DNA of 64,000 nt from the NCBI GenBank assembly GCA_051530055.1, contig CM121341.1, positions 496,001 through 560,000 of the forward strand, in the 5' to 3' direction. Positions 41,101 through 53,504 of this stretch are shown here, one piece after another. The stretch is from Neoechinorhynchus agilis. Taxonomy: Eukaryota; Acanthocephala. The notes under the pieces are model-generated. The model saw only the letters and a program-made list of their open reading frames with translations. It did not search any database and was not told where the DNA came from. How positions within the stretch are numbered: the stretch's first letter is position 1; every line of letters starts with the position of its first letter. The translations under genes were made by a program, and so were the position numbers.

Positions 41101-44100
41101 GGAAGAAAGGAAGCTTTTGCGAGGCAACAAGTATTTTATGAGTTAGTGCATTTTGTAGGTGAGCGATAGGCTGATAGAGAAGGCAGAACGGCAGTGCCAC
41201 CTAAACGAATTTTGGAAGAAAGGAAGCTTTTGCAGGCAACAAGTATTTTGTGAGTTAGTGCATTTTGTAGGTGAGCGAAAGGCTGATAGAGAAAGCAGAA
41301 CGGCAGTGCCACCTAAACGAATTTTGGATGAAAGGAAGACCTAAACGAATTTTGCGGGCAACAAGTATTTTGTGAGTTAGTGCATTTTATAGGTGAGCAA
41401 AAGGCTGATGGAGAAAGCAGAACGGCAGTGCCACCTAAATGAATTTTGGAAAAAGGGAGGCTTTTGCAGGCAACAAGTATTTTGTGAGTTAGTGCATTTT
41501 GTAGGTGAGCGAAAAAGGCTGATAGAGAAAGCAGAACGGGAGTGCCACCTAAACGAATTTTGGAAGAAAGGAAGCTTTTGCGGGCAACAAGTATTTTGTG
41601 AGTTAGTGCATTTTATAGGTGAGCAAAAGGCTGATGGAGAAAGCAGAACGGCAGTGCCACCTAAACGAATTTTGGAAGAAAGGAAGCTTTTGCAGGCAAC
41701 AAGTATTTTGTGAGTTAGTGCATTTTGTAGGTGAGCGATAGGCTGATAGAGAAAGCAGAACGGCAGTGCCACCTAAACGAATTTTGGATGAAAGGAAGAT
41801 TTTGCGGGCAACAAGTATTTTGTTAGTTAGTGCATTTTATAGGTGAGCGAAAGGCTGATGGAGAAAGCAGAACGGCAGTGCCACCTAAACGAATTTTGGA
41901 AAAGTGGAAGCTTTTGCAGGCAACAAGTATTTTGTGAGTTAGTGCATTTTGTAGGTGAGCGAAAGGCTGATAGAGAAAGCAGAACGGCAGTGCCACCTAA
42001 ACGAATTTTGGAAGAAAGGAAGCTTTTGCGGGCAACAAGTATTTTGTGAGTTAGTGCATTTTGTAGGTGAGCGATAGGCTGATAGAGAAGGCAGAACGGC
42101 AGTGCCATCAAAACGAATTTTGGAAGAAAGGAAGCTTTTGCAGGCAACAAGTATTTTGTGAGTTAGTGCATTTTGTAGGTGAGCGATAGGCTGATAGAGA
42201 AGGCAGAACGGCAGTGCCACTTAAACGAATTTTGGAAGAAAGGAAGATTTTGCGGGCAACAAGTATTTTGTGAGTTAGTGCATTTTGTAGGTGAGCGATA
42301 GGCTGATGGAGAAGGCAGAACGGCAGTGCCACCTAAACGAATTTTGGAAGAAAGGAAGCTTTTGGAGGCAACAAGTATTTTGTGAGTTAGTGCATTTTGT
42401 AGGTGAGCGATAGGCTGATGGAGAAGGCAGAACGGCAGTTCCATCTAAACTAATTTTGGAAGAAAGGAAGATTTTGCAAGAAACAAGCATTTTGTTAGTT
42501 AGGGCATTTTGTAGGTGAGCGATAGGCTGATAGAGAAGGCAGAACGGCAGTGCCACCTAAACGAATTTTGGAAGAAAGGAAGCTTTTGCAGGCAACAAGT
42601 ATTTTGTGAGTTAGTGCATTTTGTAGGTGAGCGATAGGCTGATGGAGAAAGCAGAACGGCAGTGCCATCTAAACTAATTTTGGAAGAAAGGAAGATTTTG
42701 CAAGAAACAAGCATTTTGTGAGTTAGTGCATTTTTAGGTGAGCGAAAGGCTGATAGAGAAAGCAGAACGGCAGTGCCACCTAAACGAATTTTGGATGAAA
42801 GGAAGATTTTGCGGGCAACAAGTATTTTGTGAGTTAGTGCATTTTGTAGGTGAGCGAAAGGCTGATGGAGAAAGCAGAACGGCAGTGCCATCTAAACTAA
42901 TTTTGGAAGAAAGGAAGATTTTGCAGGCAACAAGTATTTTGTGAGTTAGTGCATTTTGTAGGTGAGCGAAAGGCTGATAGAAAGCAGAACGGCAGTGCCA
43001 CCTAAACGAATTTTGGATGAAAGGAAGATTTTGCGGGCAACAAGTATTTTGTGAGTTAGTGCATTTTATAGGTGAGCGAAAGGCTGATGGAGAAAGCAGA
43101 ACGGCAGTGCCACCTAAACGAATTTTGGAAGAAAGGAAGCTTTTGCAGGCAACAAGTATTTTGTGAGTTAGTGCATTTTGTAGGTGAGCGATAGGCTGAT
43201 AGAGAAAGCAGAACGGCAGTGCCACCTAAACGGATTTTGGAAGAAAGGAAGCTTTTGCAGGCAACAAGTATTTTGTGAGTTAGTGTATTTTGTAGGTGAG
43301 CGACAGGCTTATAGAGGAGGCAAAACGGCAGTGCCACTAAAACGAATTTTGGAAGAAAGGAAGCTTTTGCAGGCAACAAGTATTTTGTGAGTTAGTGCAT
43401 TTTATTGGTGAGCGAAAGGCTGATGGAGAAAGCAGAACGGCAGTACCACCTAAACGAATTTTGGAAGAAAGGAAGCTTTTGCAGGCAACAAGTATTTTGT
43501 GAGTTAGTGCATTTTGTAGGTGAGCGATAGGCTGATAGAGAAAGCAGAACGGCAGTGCCACCTAAACGAATTTTGGAAGAAAGCAAGCTTTTGCAAGAAA
43601 CAAGCATTTTGTTAGTTAGGGCATTTTGTAGGTGAGCGATAGGCTGATAGAGAAGGCAGAACGGCAGTGCCATCAAAACGAATTTTGGAAGAAAGGAGGC
43701 TTTTGCAGGCAACAAGTATTTTGTGAGTTAGTGCATTTTATAGGTGAGCGATAGGCTGATAGAGAAGGCAGAACGGCACTGCGACCCTAACGACTTTTGG
43801 AAGAAAGGAAACTTTTGCGGGCAACAAGTATTTTATGACTTAGTGCATTTTGTAGGTGAGCGATGGGCTGATAGAGAAGGCAGAACGGCAGTGCCACCTA
43901 AACGAATTTTGGAAGAAAGGAAGCTTTTGGAGGCAACAAGTATTTTGTGAGTTAGTGCATTTTGTAGGTGAGCGATAGGCTGATCGAGAAAGCAGAACTG
44001 CAGTGCCACCTAAACGAATTTTGGAAGAAAGGAAGCTTTTGCGGGCAACAAGTATTTTGTTAGTTAGTCCATTTTGTTGGTGAGTTATAGGCCGATAGAA

Positions 44101-44789
44101 GAGGCAGAACTGCAGTGCCACCTAAACGAATTTTGGAAGAAAGGAAGCTTTTGCGGGCAACAAGTATTTTGTGAGTTAGTGCATTTTGTAGGTGAGCGAT
44201 AGGCTGATAGAGAAGGCAGAACGACAGTGCCACCTAAACGAATTTTGGAAGAAAGGAAGCTTTTCCGGGCAACAAGTATTTTGTGAGTTAGTGCATTTTG
44301 TAGGTGAGCGAAAGGCTGATAGCGGAGGCAGAACGGCAGTGCCACCTAAACGCATTTTGGAAGAAAGGAAGATTTTGCAAGAAACAAGCATTTTGTGAGT
44401 TAGTGCATTTTGTAGGTGAGCGAAAGGCTGATAGAGAAAGCAGAACGGCAGTGCCACCTAAACGAATTTTGGATGAAAAGGAAGCTTTTGCAGGCAACAA
44501 GTATTTTGTGAGTTAGTGCATTTTGTAGGTGAGCGATAGGCTGATAGAGAAGGCAGAACGGCAGTGCCACCTAAACGAATTTTGGAAGAAAGGAAGCTTT
44601 TGCAGGCAACAAGTATTTTGTGAGTTAGTGCATTTTGTAGGTGAGCGATAGGCTGATAGAGAAAGCAGAACGGCAGTGCCACCTAAACGAATTTTGGAAG
44701 AAAGGAAGCTTTTGCAGGCAACAAGTATTTTGTGAGTTAGTGCATTTTGTAGGTGAGCGATAGGCTGATAGAGAAAGCAGAACGGCAGT
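32183..44789. repeat. 112-bp satellite, about 112 tandem copies (12.6 kb)
   Basis: The unit is 112 bp; landmarks are GAACGGCAGTGCC, AAGGAAGCTTTTGC (a HindIII site in most units), CAACAAGTATTTTGTGAG, GTGCATTTTGTAGG and GAGCGATAGGCTGA. Units differ by a few per cent, with recurring variants: GCAGGC, GCGGGC or GCAAGA after the HindIII site, and CCTAAACG or CATAAACG before it. Between about 33960 and 34640, two variants alternate strictly, giving a 224-bp higher-order unit. Because 112 is not divisible by three, frames shift between units, so the many 70-160-codon frames on both strands are by-products. The left border is the LINE 5' end; the right border at 44789 is abrupt (CAGTTCGGTCC). Confidence 0.97.
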
Positions 44790-45850
44790 TCGGTCCGAGG
44801 CATCTTGCCCACAGGTCGTGCAACAGTTCCTTTTCTGGAAGCCAACGACATTTTATCGTAATGGCAAAGGTAACTGTCGTACATACGATGACCTGATTTT
44901 AAGAGACGCGAATTGCCCGCATAACAGGACTGCTGTCGTGTATTTTAGATCCCTCGCGGAGTCTAATTCTATTTGACGGGCTTATACCTACGGTGCAACG
45001 TAGGAAGGTACCGTTGCATACATACATACTTATACAGCCAAAAATTGGACCTTTTGAGAGGATTTAGATATTTGAAAGATTTCGCTGGACAAGTGAGACT
45101 TTGCGAACAATTCCAATTTCTTAAGCCACTTCTGATCTGTTAGATAAATCCCTAATGTTCCGCCGGAATAGGTTACTCTATGCGCTTTATTCCGTCGTTT
45201 TATAATGATCGAATCAAAGGCGTTAGAGATTGAGAATATATCACATCCTTTGGGATGATTGGATTTGAAGTAATCCTTAATATATGTAGCCACCTTTTTA
45301 TGGGAAGAGCCAAGTATTCCTCCGCGGTCGAGATTGATGTCAATCCTGGGCCTGAGAGCAGTTGCTCTCGAACAGCCGAGGGGGTGCGAAGAGAATTGGG
45401 TGGCCGTTTGCCACCCTCCGTCAACGACTAAACGTTGGTCTCTGCCATTTCAAATCACGCTGTGAATTGTGGACATCAAATTGATTTTGACTAAGCTAAT
45501 GTGTGATAAGCGTACAACCGAATTTACGAAATCGATTAATAATGGAAGCCAAGCCGCAAACACGTGAACGAAACAAATTCAAATAGCTGAATCGTAAGTA
45601 ACAACATTTATCCACATATACGCATCCCTGGCTCACGCTCATGAACGCGCGTAAATACACATTCATGTAAACGTATATGCTCATAAAAAATGAACGCGGT
45701 CTAATTTATACAAAAATTTGTCTTTTGTATAAATTAAATGCTGTTATTTGCTCAGTGAAGTTGTTGATTTAAATTTCGTATTTTTAAATAAAACGGCGTC
45801 GGTTCCTATTGTAATGCATTTATTAGCAAAATGTAAGAAAATCGAACAAT
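44790..45850. other. Right flank of the satellite, no firm gene
   Basis: A minus frame of 87 codons (45293-45030) looks protein-like (YIKDYFKSNHPKGCDIFSIS) but is not recognised. On the plus strand, 45308-45352 encodes MGRAKYSSAVEIDVNPGP, ending in a 2A-like NPGP motif. 45430-45850 shows nothing. Confidence 0.3.
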
Positions 45851-48013
<2,163 letters not shown>

Positions 48014-48719
48014 CTTAGGACTTACTATTATTTAGTAAAGAAATTACAAACTTTATAAAATAAGACATCACGACAGGGAATGACCGCGACACGTATAAAG
48101 TACAAAATGCTTTTTAAATGCATTTTACAGACGTGACTGTATGAATTTAAAGCTAACATGAAGATTTAGTCTTCAATGCATAACAACAGTTAAGTATAAA
48201 AAGATGTAAGGGGTAAATGCAAAGAACATCATAGATAATTAAAAACTAAAATCATACAAAAATGATTAATGCAGAGAACATTACCCGCAACCTTGAATTC
48301 AGCAAGTGCAGAATAGCAACAATAACGTTCTAATTATTAGAATTGTGGTGATAATAATCCAGGATATAAGATATTTTATTGATATGAAATATTTCCCGAT
48401 GAAGCCTCGAATTATCAGTCGTTGTTTAAGTGCATTAGTCGGACTTGAATGTAGTATTTCATATCAATAAAATATCTTTTATCCATTATTATCATCACCA
48501 CAATTCAAACATTATCTCCCCGAATGATGGTTTGTCAACAAAAGTCAATGGATTGAACGAACTTTTTGCAATTGTAAGAATCAATCAACAGTTTTTGTAA
48601 CTAAAATAAGTTTTCAAAGTTTACAAAAAGTATTCAATTGGCAATGCCCTCAAGTTTAATTTAAATAATAACACGTTTTATTTTGGGGAATACAAGCCAA
48701 CGAAAAATGCAGCTCATGT
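48014..48719. other. JNK upstream region
   Basis: No protein gene. It contains the palindrome 48341-48505. The JNK ATG follows directly after TCCTAAG. Confidence 0.4.
48341..48505. repeat. 165-bp palindrome, PLE-terminus-like
   Basis: The arms 48341-48393 and 48452-48505 are reverse complements (AATTGTGGTGATAATAAT at the tips, then GATATTTTATTGATATGAAAT). The loop contains GATGAAGCC and a CTGATAATTCGAGGC on the other strand, similar in layout to the PLE terminal palindrome at 13400-13605 but of a different family. No coding body. Confidence 0.6.
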
Positions 48720-49404
48720 ATTTAGTGAAACCTGTAATTTGTGAGTTTTGTACCACTTTTTATTGTTCCACATTTGCAGCTCCAAAACATTAGTTGCAGG
48801 CTGTTGTTTTTCGCTTTTTCCTCTGAATCAATTCGCATTTGGAGAATTGAGCGAAGAAAGATGGGAGGTAGAGATTTTTGCGAGGAACTGAAGGATGGAA
48901 AATGTTGGGGCGACGCGAGTGGTGTAAATGTGAGTAAAGGGAGAAATGTGATGTAGAAATTGAGGAGAAAGACAATGAAGCCGCTTTGAGTGCTTTTAAA
49001 AGAATAAAGGTGTTTTTCTAATGACATATTTTCGGAGGGTGAGCGAAGGTAGGATGACAGACATCTTTGAATGACATTCCAAGGAATCGGAGGCGCTAAA
49101 GAAGATATTGTTTAATAGACCCTTAATGCAACCAAACTGATAGGTGCTTGTCACATTTTGGACTTTCCTGAGCAAAATGCTTGAACGTGAGAAATCTCGG
49201 ACAGTTAAAGGGGAGCCGTTGCATGCGTAATGATTGTTAGATTATCAGCATACAATAAGTATTTTGAATAAGAAGAGGGTGGAGTAAGATTGCTTAGGAA
49301 AACGTTTCAAAGAATGGTGAAGCTGAACAGACCCTTGCGGACTCCCTTGATTATTGCTAAGATGTTCGAGGTAATGCTATATATTTCTGTAAATTTTTTT
49401 ACCA

Positions 49405-50600
49405 ACATAATATATTTTCAACAAATCAAACAATCTGTTTGAAGCACTCTCACCACCTCCCGCCAAATTCCAGCTTTTGTCCTTCCTCGACCGTCGCCAT
49501 CACGCTGGCAGCATAGCCTCGAGTGTACTGCTAGCGAGATATTTTGTCGAAGGAATACACCTGCTCTTGAGTCTCCGGTTACCTCTATCAATTTCTTCGA
49601 GACATCCTGGAGCAGAGAGAATGCCGAGCTGCCGAGCGCTCCATACGTCTCTACCCCAAAGGGGACAAAATAGTGAGCCCTCGATAATTGAATATATTTC
49701 CGTATTTTCCTCCCTTCCGCTGCACTGGCGGCACCACCGGCGATTTCGAGGCAGTAGGGGATGTTGCTGGCTGCGAGGGTATCCACACACGCGGCGTCCC
49801 GGAGAAGGCATTTGCCCTCCCGCCACGGGAAGACCGAAATTCCATCGGGCCTACGGCCGTCTAGTCTACAGAGGTGGGCGGGTTCCAGGATGTTCGGGAA
49901 ATTCCTTTCAAAATCGTTAAATATTTGTTCAAAGGAGGCTAACCTTTCCTTGATTGTTGATGTCAAAGACACCCCAGAATCACCGCTGGTGCAGAGGACT
50001 AAGCACGGGCAAGCGAAGAGTCGTGTCCATGATGGCGCACAGTTCGTTTGAAGGCAATCGTTGACCAATCCCGTAAATGCTTTGGCGACCAGATATCGCG
50101 CGCCTTTAGGGATCCGTTTCAGGACGTTCCTGGGCAGAAACCGCACGATATCAGGTATCGAAATAAAATCACTGGTGATCTGAGGGGTCCCAGGCACGAA
50201 AGGTTCGGTTAATTGTGGTGGAGAACCAGACCCACTACAGCGGAGATTCCGGGGACCATGGACAAACAAAACCCCCAGATTGGCTAATTTAAAAGACTTA
50301 CCGCAAACCGGACACAAACCAGTAGAAACGCGTGGGAGCCCGGCAGCGTTGGTCTTCTCAGGTTGATAATGATCGATGAGTGGCGCGTTCAAATTATCTG
50401 CGTCAGCAGCGTCGATTGTAGGCGATTTGAACACATTGTGACGTAATTTGGAATTTCGGCAAAACCTATCCGATGCTGAGATCGTCCTGAGCCTTCTTGG
50501 AGGTATAGGGCTGGGAGGTGAATCTGATCCGTCGCTATATCCATCGTCTGATTTCCTCATATTCGTTCCGTCAATTTCCATTGTTTCGCAGGATTTCGTA
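49405..50600 (-). mobile_element. R2-like LINE, internally deleted copy
   Basis: It holds only the start and the end of the element: the N-terminal zinc finger region and the C-terminal endonuclease with 3' UTR. Compared with the copy at 54.6-57.7 kb, everything between about 55197 and 57189 (the whole RT) is missing. The 3' end near 49405 reads GTTGAAAATATATTATGTT, like GTTAAAAATGTATTATGTT at 57673-57691. Confidence 0.85.
49418..50581 (-). CDS. 387-residue zinc finger-endonuclease fusion of the deleted R2-like element
   Basis: An uninterrupted frame runs from ATG (MEIDGTNMRKSDDGYSDGSD) to a natural stop. Residues about 1-75 are Ser/Pro-rich. At 90-120 is a CCHC zinc finger (CPVCGKSFKLANLGVLFVHG, then a Cys). 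At 150-235 is a helical domain (VLKRIPKGARYLVAKAFTGL) that in related LINEs precedes the RT. FERN is followed directly by FPNILEPAHLC, and then the restriction-like nuclease: GRRPDGISVFPW, LLRDAACVDTLAASN, AAEGRKIRKYIQL and PFGVETYGALG, in which RPD and the following Asp are the expected catalytic positions. There is no reverse transcriptase. The junction has little homology. An open frame across a 2-kb deletion is notable, because the parent copy has several frame breaks; either it is young or the short protein is maintained. Confidence 0.85.
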   Translation of the reverse strand: MEIDGTNMRKSDDGYSDGSDSPPSPIPPRRLRTISASDRFCRNSKLRHNVFKSPTIDAADADNLNAPLIDHYQPEKTNAAGLPRVSTGLCPVCGKSFKLANLGVLFVHGPRNLRCSGSGSPPQLTEPFVPGTPQITSDFISIPDIVRFLPRNVLKRIPKGARYLVAKAFTGLVNDCLQTNCAPSWTRLFACPCLVLCTSGDSGVSLTSTIKERLASFEQIFNDFERNFPNILEPAHLCRLDGRRPDGISVFPWREGKCLLRDAACVDTLAASNIPYCLEIAGGAASAAEGRKIRKYIQLSRAHYFVPFGVETYGALGSSAFSLLQDVSKKLIEVTGDSRAGVFLRQNISLAVHSRLCCQRDGDGRGRTKAGIWREVVRVLQTDCLIC

Positions 50601-51350
50601 GTTTTAGTCTGTAATCCGCCTTATTTGATTGGAATGTGTCATTATAGTCAGCGTATGTAGAATGCCATTATCCTCACTGCTTGTGCATTACAAGCGCAAC
50701 TCGACTTCAAAAGTTTTAAACAATTGTGAGCAAACGTATCGCGATAAAAATCACTTTGTTAGGAATGATTTCAACCTCTTGATTTGCCGGGCGGCAAGAC
50801 GAAACTTAAATCATGACTCAAGGAGAAGATTGTGATCAATGGAATCAAAAGCTTTATAAATGTCGATTCGGATGGGTCGAGAGATAAATGAAGGGCGTGC
50901 ATAAAGATTATAACGAAGAGAATTGACTTTTGAGATGGAAGGTAAGATGGAGATGGCCGGAAAATTTTAGGTGGATATTAGTTAGCCTCCCTGCAGGAGC
51001 AAGGTTGCCAGAGCTCTTTAAGGCAATTAGGGAAGATTCCAGTCATGAAACTTTGGTTGATTATATGAGTCTGAGGGTCAATTAAAACTGGGATAATAAA
51101 GTGTAAAGCCCAATTGGGAATGGGAAGGATAGGGGAAGATTTGCGTGGTAGTTTCCGAAGGAGCATGAGGATATCATACGCAGAAATCATGGTAAGTAAA
51201 GCAGTAGAAGTTGAGTACAGTTGCATAATTCTGGAAGGAGATGATGGTTCGTTTGTGGTAGGGTTAGAATTTCAGAGTTGAGCATTGACAGAGTTCAGTC
51301 TAGCAAAAAGATCAGAGTTTTTATATTTCTATACCTAAAGCGTTTTCGAG

Positions 51351-51459
51351 TTTTTCCATCAGAGGCGAAAATCTTGACGGATGTTTTATTAAATCATCAT
51401 CAAATATATTTCAGTTTAATTAAAGTGCCGCAATGAAAATCAATATAATAATGCGTTTT
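51351..51459. other. Short spacer
   Basis: Nothing recognised. Confidence 0.2.
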
Positions 51460-51590
51460 ATTAGTTAATGCACAAAGAATAGAACTCACATGCCTTTGGG
51501 TCCTTATGAACACTCGAGTTCGTAAAGGATAAGTGATTGTAGCTGTTGATTTTGGAGTGGATTGCAGGTCCGGTCGGGTGTGGCAATTTT
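51460..51590 (-). mobile_element. LINE 3'-end fragment
   Basis: It matches 18740-18880 on the same strand (TTGGGTCC, TTGATTTTGGAGTGGATT, GCACAAAGAA), the 3' tail of the CR1/Jockey-like family. About 130 bp, no RT. Confidence 0.7.
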
Positions 51591-51603
51591 CTCTTACTGT
51601 AAA

Positions 51604-51903
51604 AAAACTCAATGTATAGAGCAACGCTTTAAACACAGACCGAGCATTTCTTATACTGTATAAAAAGTCAATATCGTTCTTAATAACCAGCATTATTTTC
51701 CGGTATCTTTTTAATAGAGTCAGCGCAATATTTAACTCTACGTCTCTAAGTTTTCCTTGAATGTCAAACTTAAAAGTGGCCAAAGTAACGATTTTAAGAA
51801 CCGATCTCCAGTTGTCTGATGTAGAGAATATTCCAGTATCAAACGACTGCTCGACTAGTGGCCATAATTCGATCATTTTATCTTCTTGTCTAGACGCAAG
51901 CAT
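51604..51903 (-). CDS. Unidentified exon, about 100 codons
   Basis: The open minus frame runs from about 51903 to a GTAAGAGA donor at 51603-51596. The product contains IELWPLVEQSFDTGIF, NWRSVLKIVTLATFKFDI and NIALTLLKRYRKIMLVI, helical and mixed-charge, with a cytosolic look. I do not recognise the family. The LINE tail at 51460-51590 would then sit in the following intron. Upstream exons are not defined. Confidence 0.4.
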
Positions 51904-52337
51904 GAAGTGCGAGTAAATTCGTTGAGCACGAATTCAATAGATGTTCGAAAAATCGATATTTTCTATGAACAAAAGCTCTTCTTATAATGAATTTATTAAA
52001 AAAGGATCATGTTCATCGCGAACTATCGATGTGGCTGTCAAGCGAGGGAACGCGACGGCGATCTTGGTCGTGATCGAAATAAATACATAAAAGTTGAATA
52101 AAAAGACACGAACTTGAAGAATAATTTCAAGAGAGGCTTTGACGACAGTCACCTTTGTCTCCAAAAAAGGTTTTTTCCTTGCAAGTCCACATTAGACGAA
52201 TTGATTGACAGGGTCTTAGACCTCACGCCGAGACCCATTGACAGTGCGAATGTGAAACGAGAGTTTGACAGCGAACCCCAGTCGCACTCAGCAGTTAATT
52301 GAATTTTAATATATTTCTAATTTTAACATAAAAGAGG
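51904..52337. other. Spacer with short open frames
   Basis: A plus frame at 52114-52302 and a minus frame at 51982-52164 overlap; neither shows a family pattern. Other exons of the unidentified gene could be here. Confidence 0.25.
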
Positions 52338-52751
52338 TCATATAAGAGCTACATGTAAAATGTAACTAAAAAGGGTAGCTATGCTTGGTAAATATTGTTT
52401 GGCATTGTTGCAATAGTAATAGAAGCAGTGGCACAGAGCATCCTTCGGCTTTGCAAACTCTCGATAGCATATATCCTCGTGTTTTTCAACATTGTGCTCG
52501 ATACAACGTCTCTGAATTTCATAAGAATCATTAGTAGTCCATCTAAGAACCTTCTCACATCCTACTTTGCAGTTCAATATTTTTGACGGCTGACATCGAT
52601 TGTTAGTTGCCCCTTTGAGGGAAGTGCAATTTTCCGAATAGCATTTAACTTTAATTTCTTTGCCATCATCCATATCTCCCCACGGTCCGAAGTAGCTAAG
52701 ACACCTTGAACCAACAGTCAGTGAACTTATTAACAGGTAAACTAAGAGCAT
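52338..52751 (-). CDS. Ly6/uPAR-like three-finger surface protein, probably GPI-anchored
   Basis: The ATG chosen at 52751 gives MLLVYLLISSLTVGS as a signal peptide followed directly by RCLSYFG; the frame is open to a GTG 13 codons earlier, but that would weaken the signal. The mature part is cysteine-rich: RCLSYF, VKCYSENC, RCQPS, LNCKVGCEK, RRCIEH, DICY, LCHCFYYYCNN. It ends with a hydrophobic tail (SIATLFSYILHVALI) suitable for GPI attachment. A CxxxxCN-like element before the tail and 10 or more paired cysteines are typical of the Ly6/three-finger fold, which is widespread on animal cell surfaces and in parasites' teguments. The protein has 137 residues and a single exon. The exact ligand or role cannot be told. 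Confidence 0.75.
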   Translation of the reverse strand: MLLVYLLISSLTVGSRCLSYFGPWGDMDDGKEIKVKCYSENCTSLKGATNNRCQPSKILNCKVGCEKVLRWTTNDSYEIQRRCIEHNVEKHEDICYREFAKPKDALCHCFYYYCNNAKQYLPSIATLFSYILHVALI

Positions 52752-52790
52752 AATCGGTGAAGTTAAGAACGAGAGAACTTGGATATTCAC

Positions 52791-53334
52791 GTTGAAAAGA
52801 TTTTGTTATATATAACGAGACTCATAAAGAAAGTGTCTCACCAATGTATACTCATTTGAAATAGAGTTCGTGACGATAAGAGCGAGTAATGCGGCTTTAT
52901 GGGTTCTATCGGAATCCAATAAAGCTCCAAATACGGTAAGTTGTTAAAAGAACAAAGCGCATTTAAGAGCTTTTGAGCATCCATAAAAAGAAAGCATGCG
53001 AAGAGCAATAATACGATTTTTCATTAGTTGTCTATTCGCAATCCAATCATTAAAAAAAGCACAAGAAAAGAGTTTGCAGTTGAAAAATCTAATTGCGATT
53101 TTCTTAAAGCGCTGTTAAATGTTTACTACACCGACGAGAGTTCTCATATTTAAAAGAACTCAACCTCATTCAATGACTCGAACTTTGTTGTAAGTGCATT
53201 GAGTTTGGTAGTTTTAACAATTTGCAATGTGTTCAATCGGATGAAAAGATAAGAAAGTTTATGAACTTTACAACTCTTGTAACCACAATCACGGATAAAT
53301 TTACTTTTGTTCACGTTACAGATTTTTTCCCTGT
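52791..53334. other. Spacer, no gene recognised
   Basis: AT-rich upstream region of the Ly6-like gene; the minus frame 53150-53350 is a by-product of the LINE tail. Confidence 0.3.
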
Positions 53335-53455
53335 TTACAAATGTATTCAATCAATCTTCATTTCTCGACAATTAACACACTCACCACCTCCCGCCGAATT
53401 CCAGCTTTTGTCCTTGCTCGTCCGTCGCCATAACGCTGGCAGCATTGCCCCGTTG
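53335..53455 (-). mobile_element. R2-like LINE 3'-end fragment
   Basis: It is the reverse complement of 26808-26935 with very few differences (CAACGGGGCAATGCTGCCAG at its start, then the GGACAAAAGCTGGAATT stretch and a 3' UTR with GATTGATTGAATACATTTG). This UTR differs from that of the copies at 49.4 and 57.7 kb, so two 3' subfamilies exist. Confidence 0.8.
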
Positions 53456-53504
53456 ATTATACTTTTCAGAAAATGCTGCTCGAATAAATACTTTCAATTG
53501 AATC

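Larger units (their letters stand above)
48720..51350 (-). mobile_element. CR1/Jockey-like LINE split by an R2-like insertion
   Basis: The 5' part on the minus strand (51350-50640) has LMLLRKLPRKSSPILPIPNW, TGIFPNCLKELW and, near 50880-50800, RIDIYKAFDSIDHNLLLES (RT palm). The 3' part (49400-48720) resumes with GVRKGLFSFTIL, SNLTPPSSYSKYLLYADNLT (family YADDLT, second Asp changed to Asn) and a decayed tail. The two parts together follow the RT of the element at 30553-32182 with no overlap, so one element was split by the R2-like copy at about 49405-50600. Several stops; dead. Confidence 0.78.

Noticed and set aside
32183-44789. Possible hammerhead core CTGATAGAGAAAGC in every satellite unit
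   Set aside because: The core would need CTGANGA followed by a stem and GAAA; here the bases run together without room for stem II.
32183-44789. Satellite as a CRISPR-like array
   Set aside because: There are no conserved short repeats with unique spacers; the whole 112-bp unit is repeated, and the sequence is eukaryotic.
32171-44884. Dozens of 60-163-codon frames on both strands with repeated MALPFC or MSDRL starts
   Set aside because: They follow the 112-bp satellite period, shift frame every unit and occur on both strands; no promoter, splice or family evidence.
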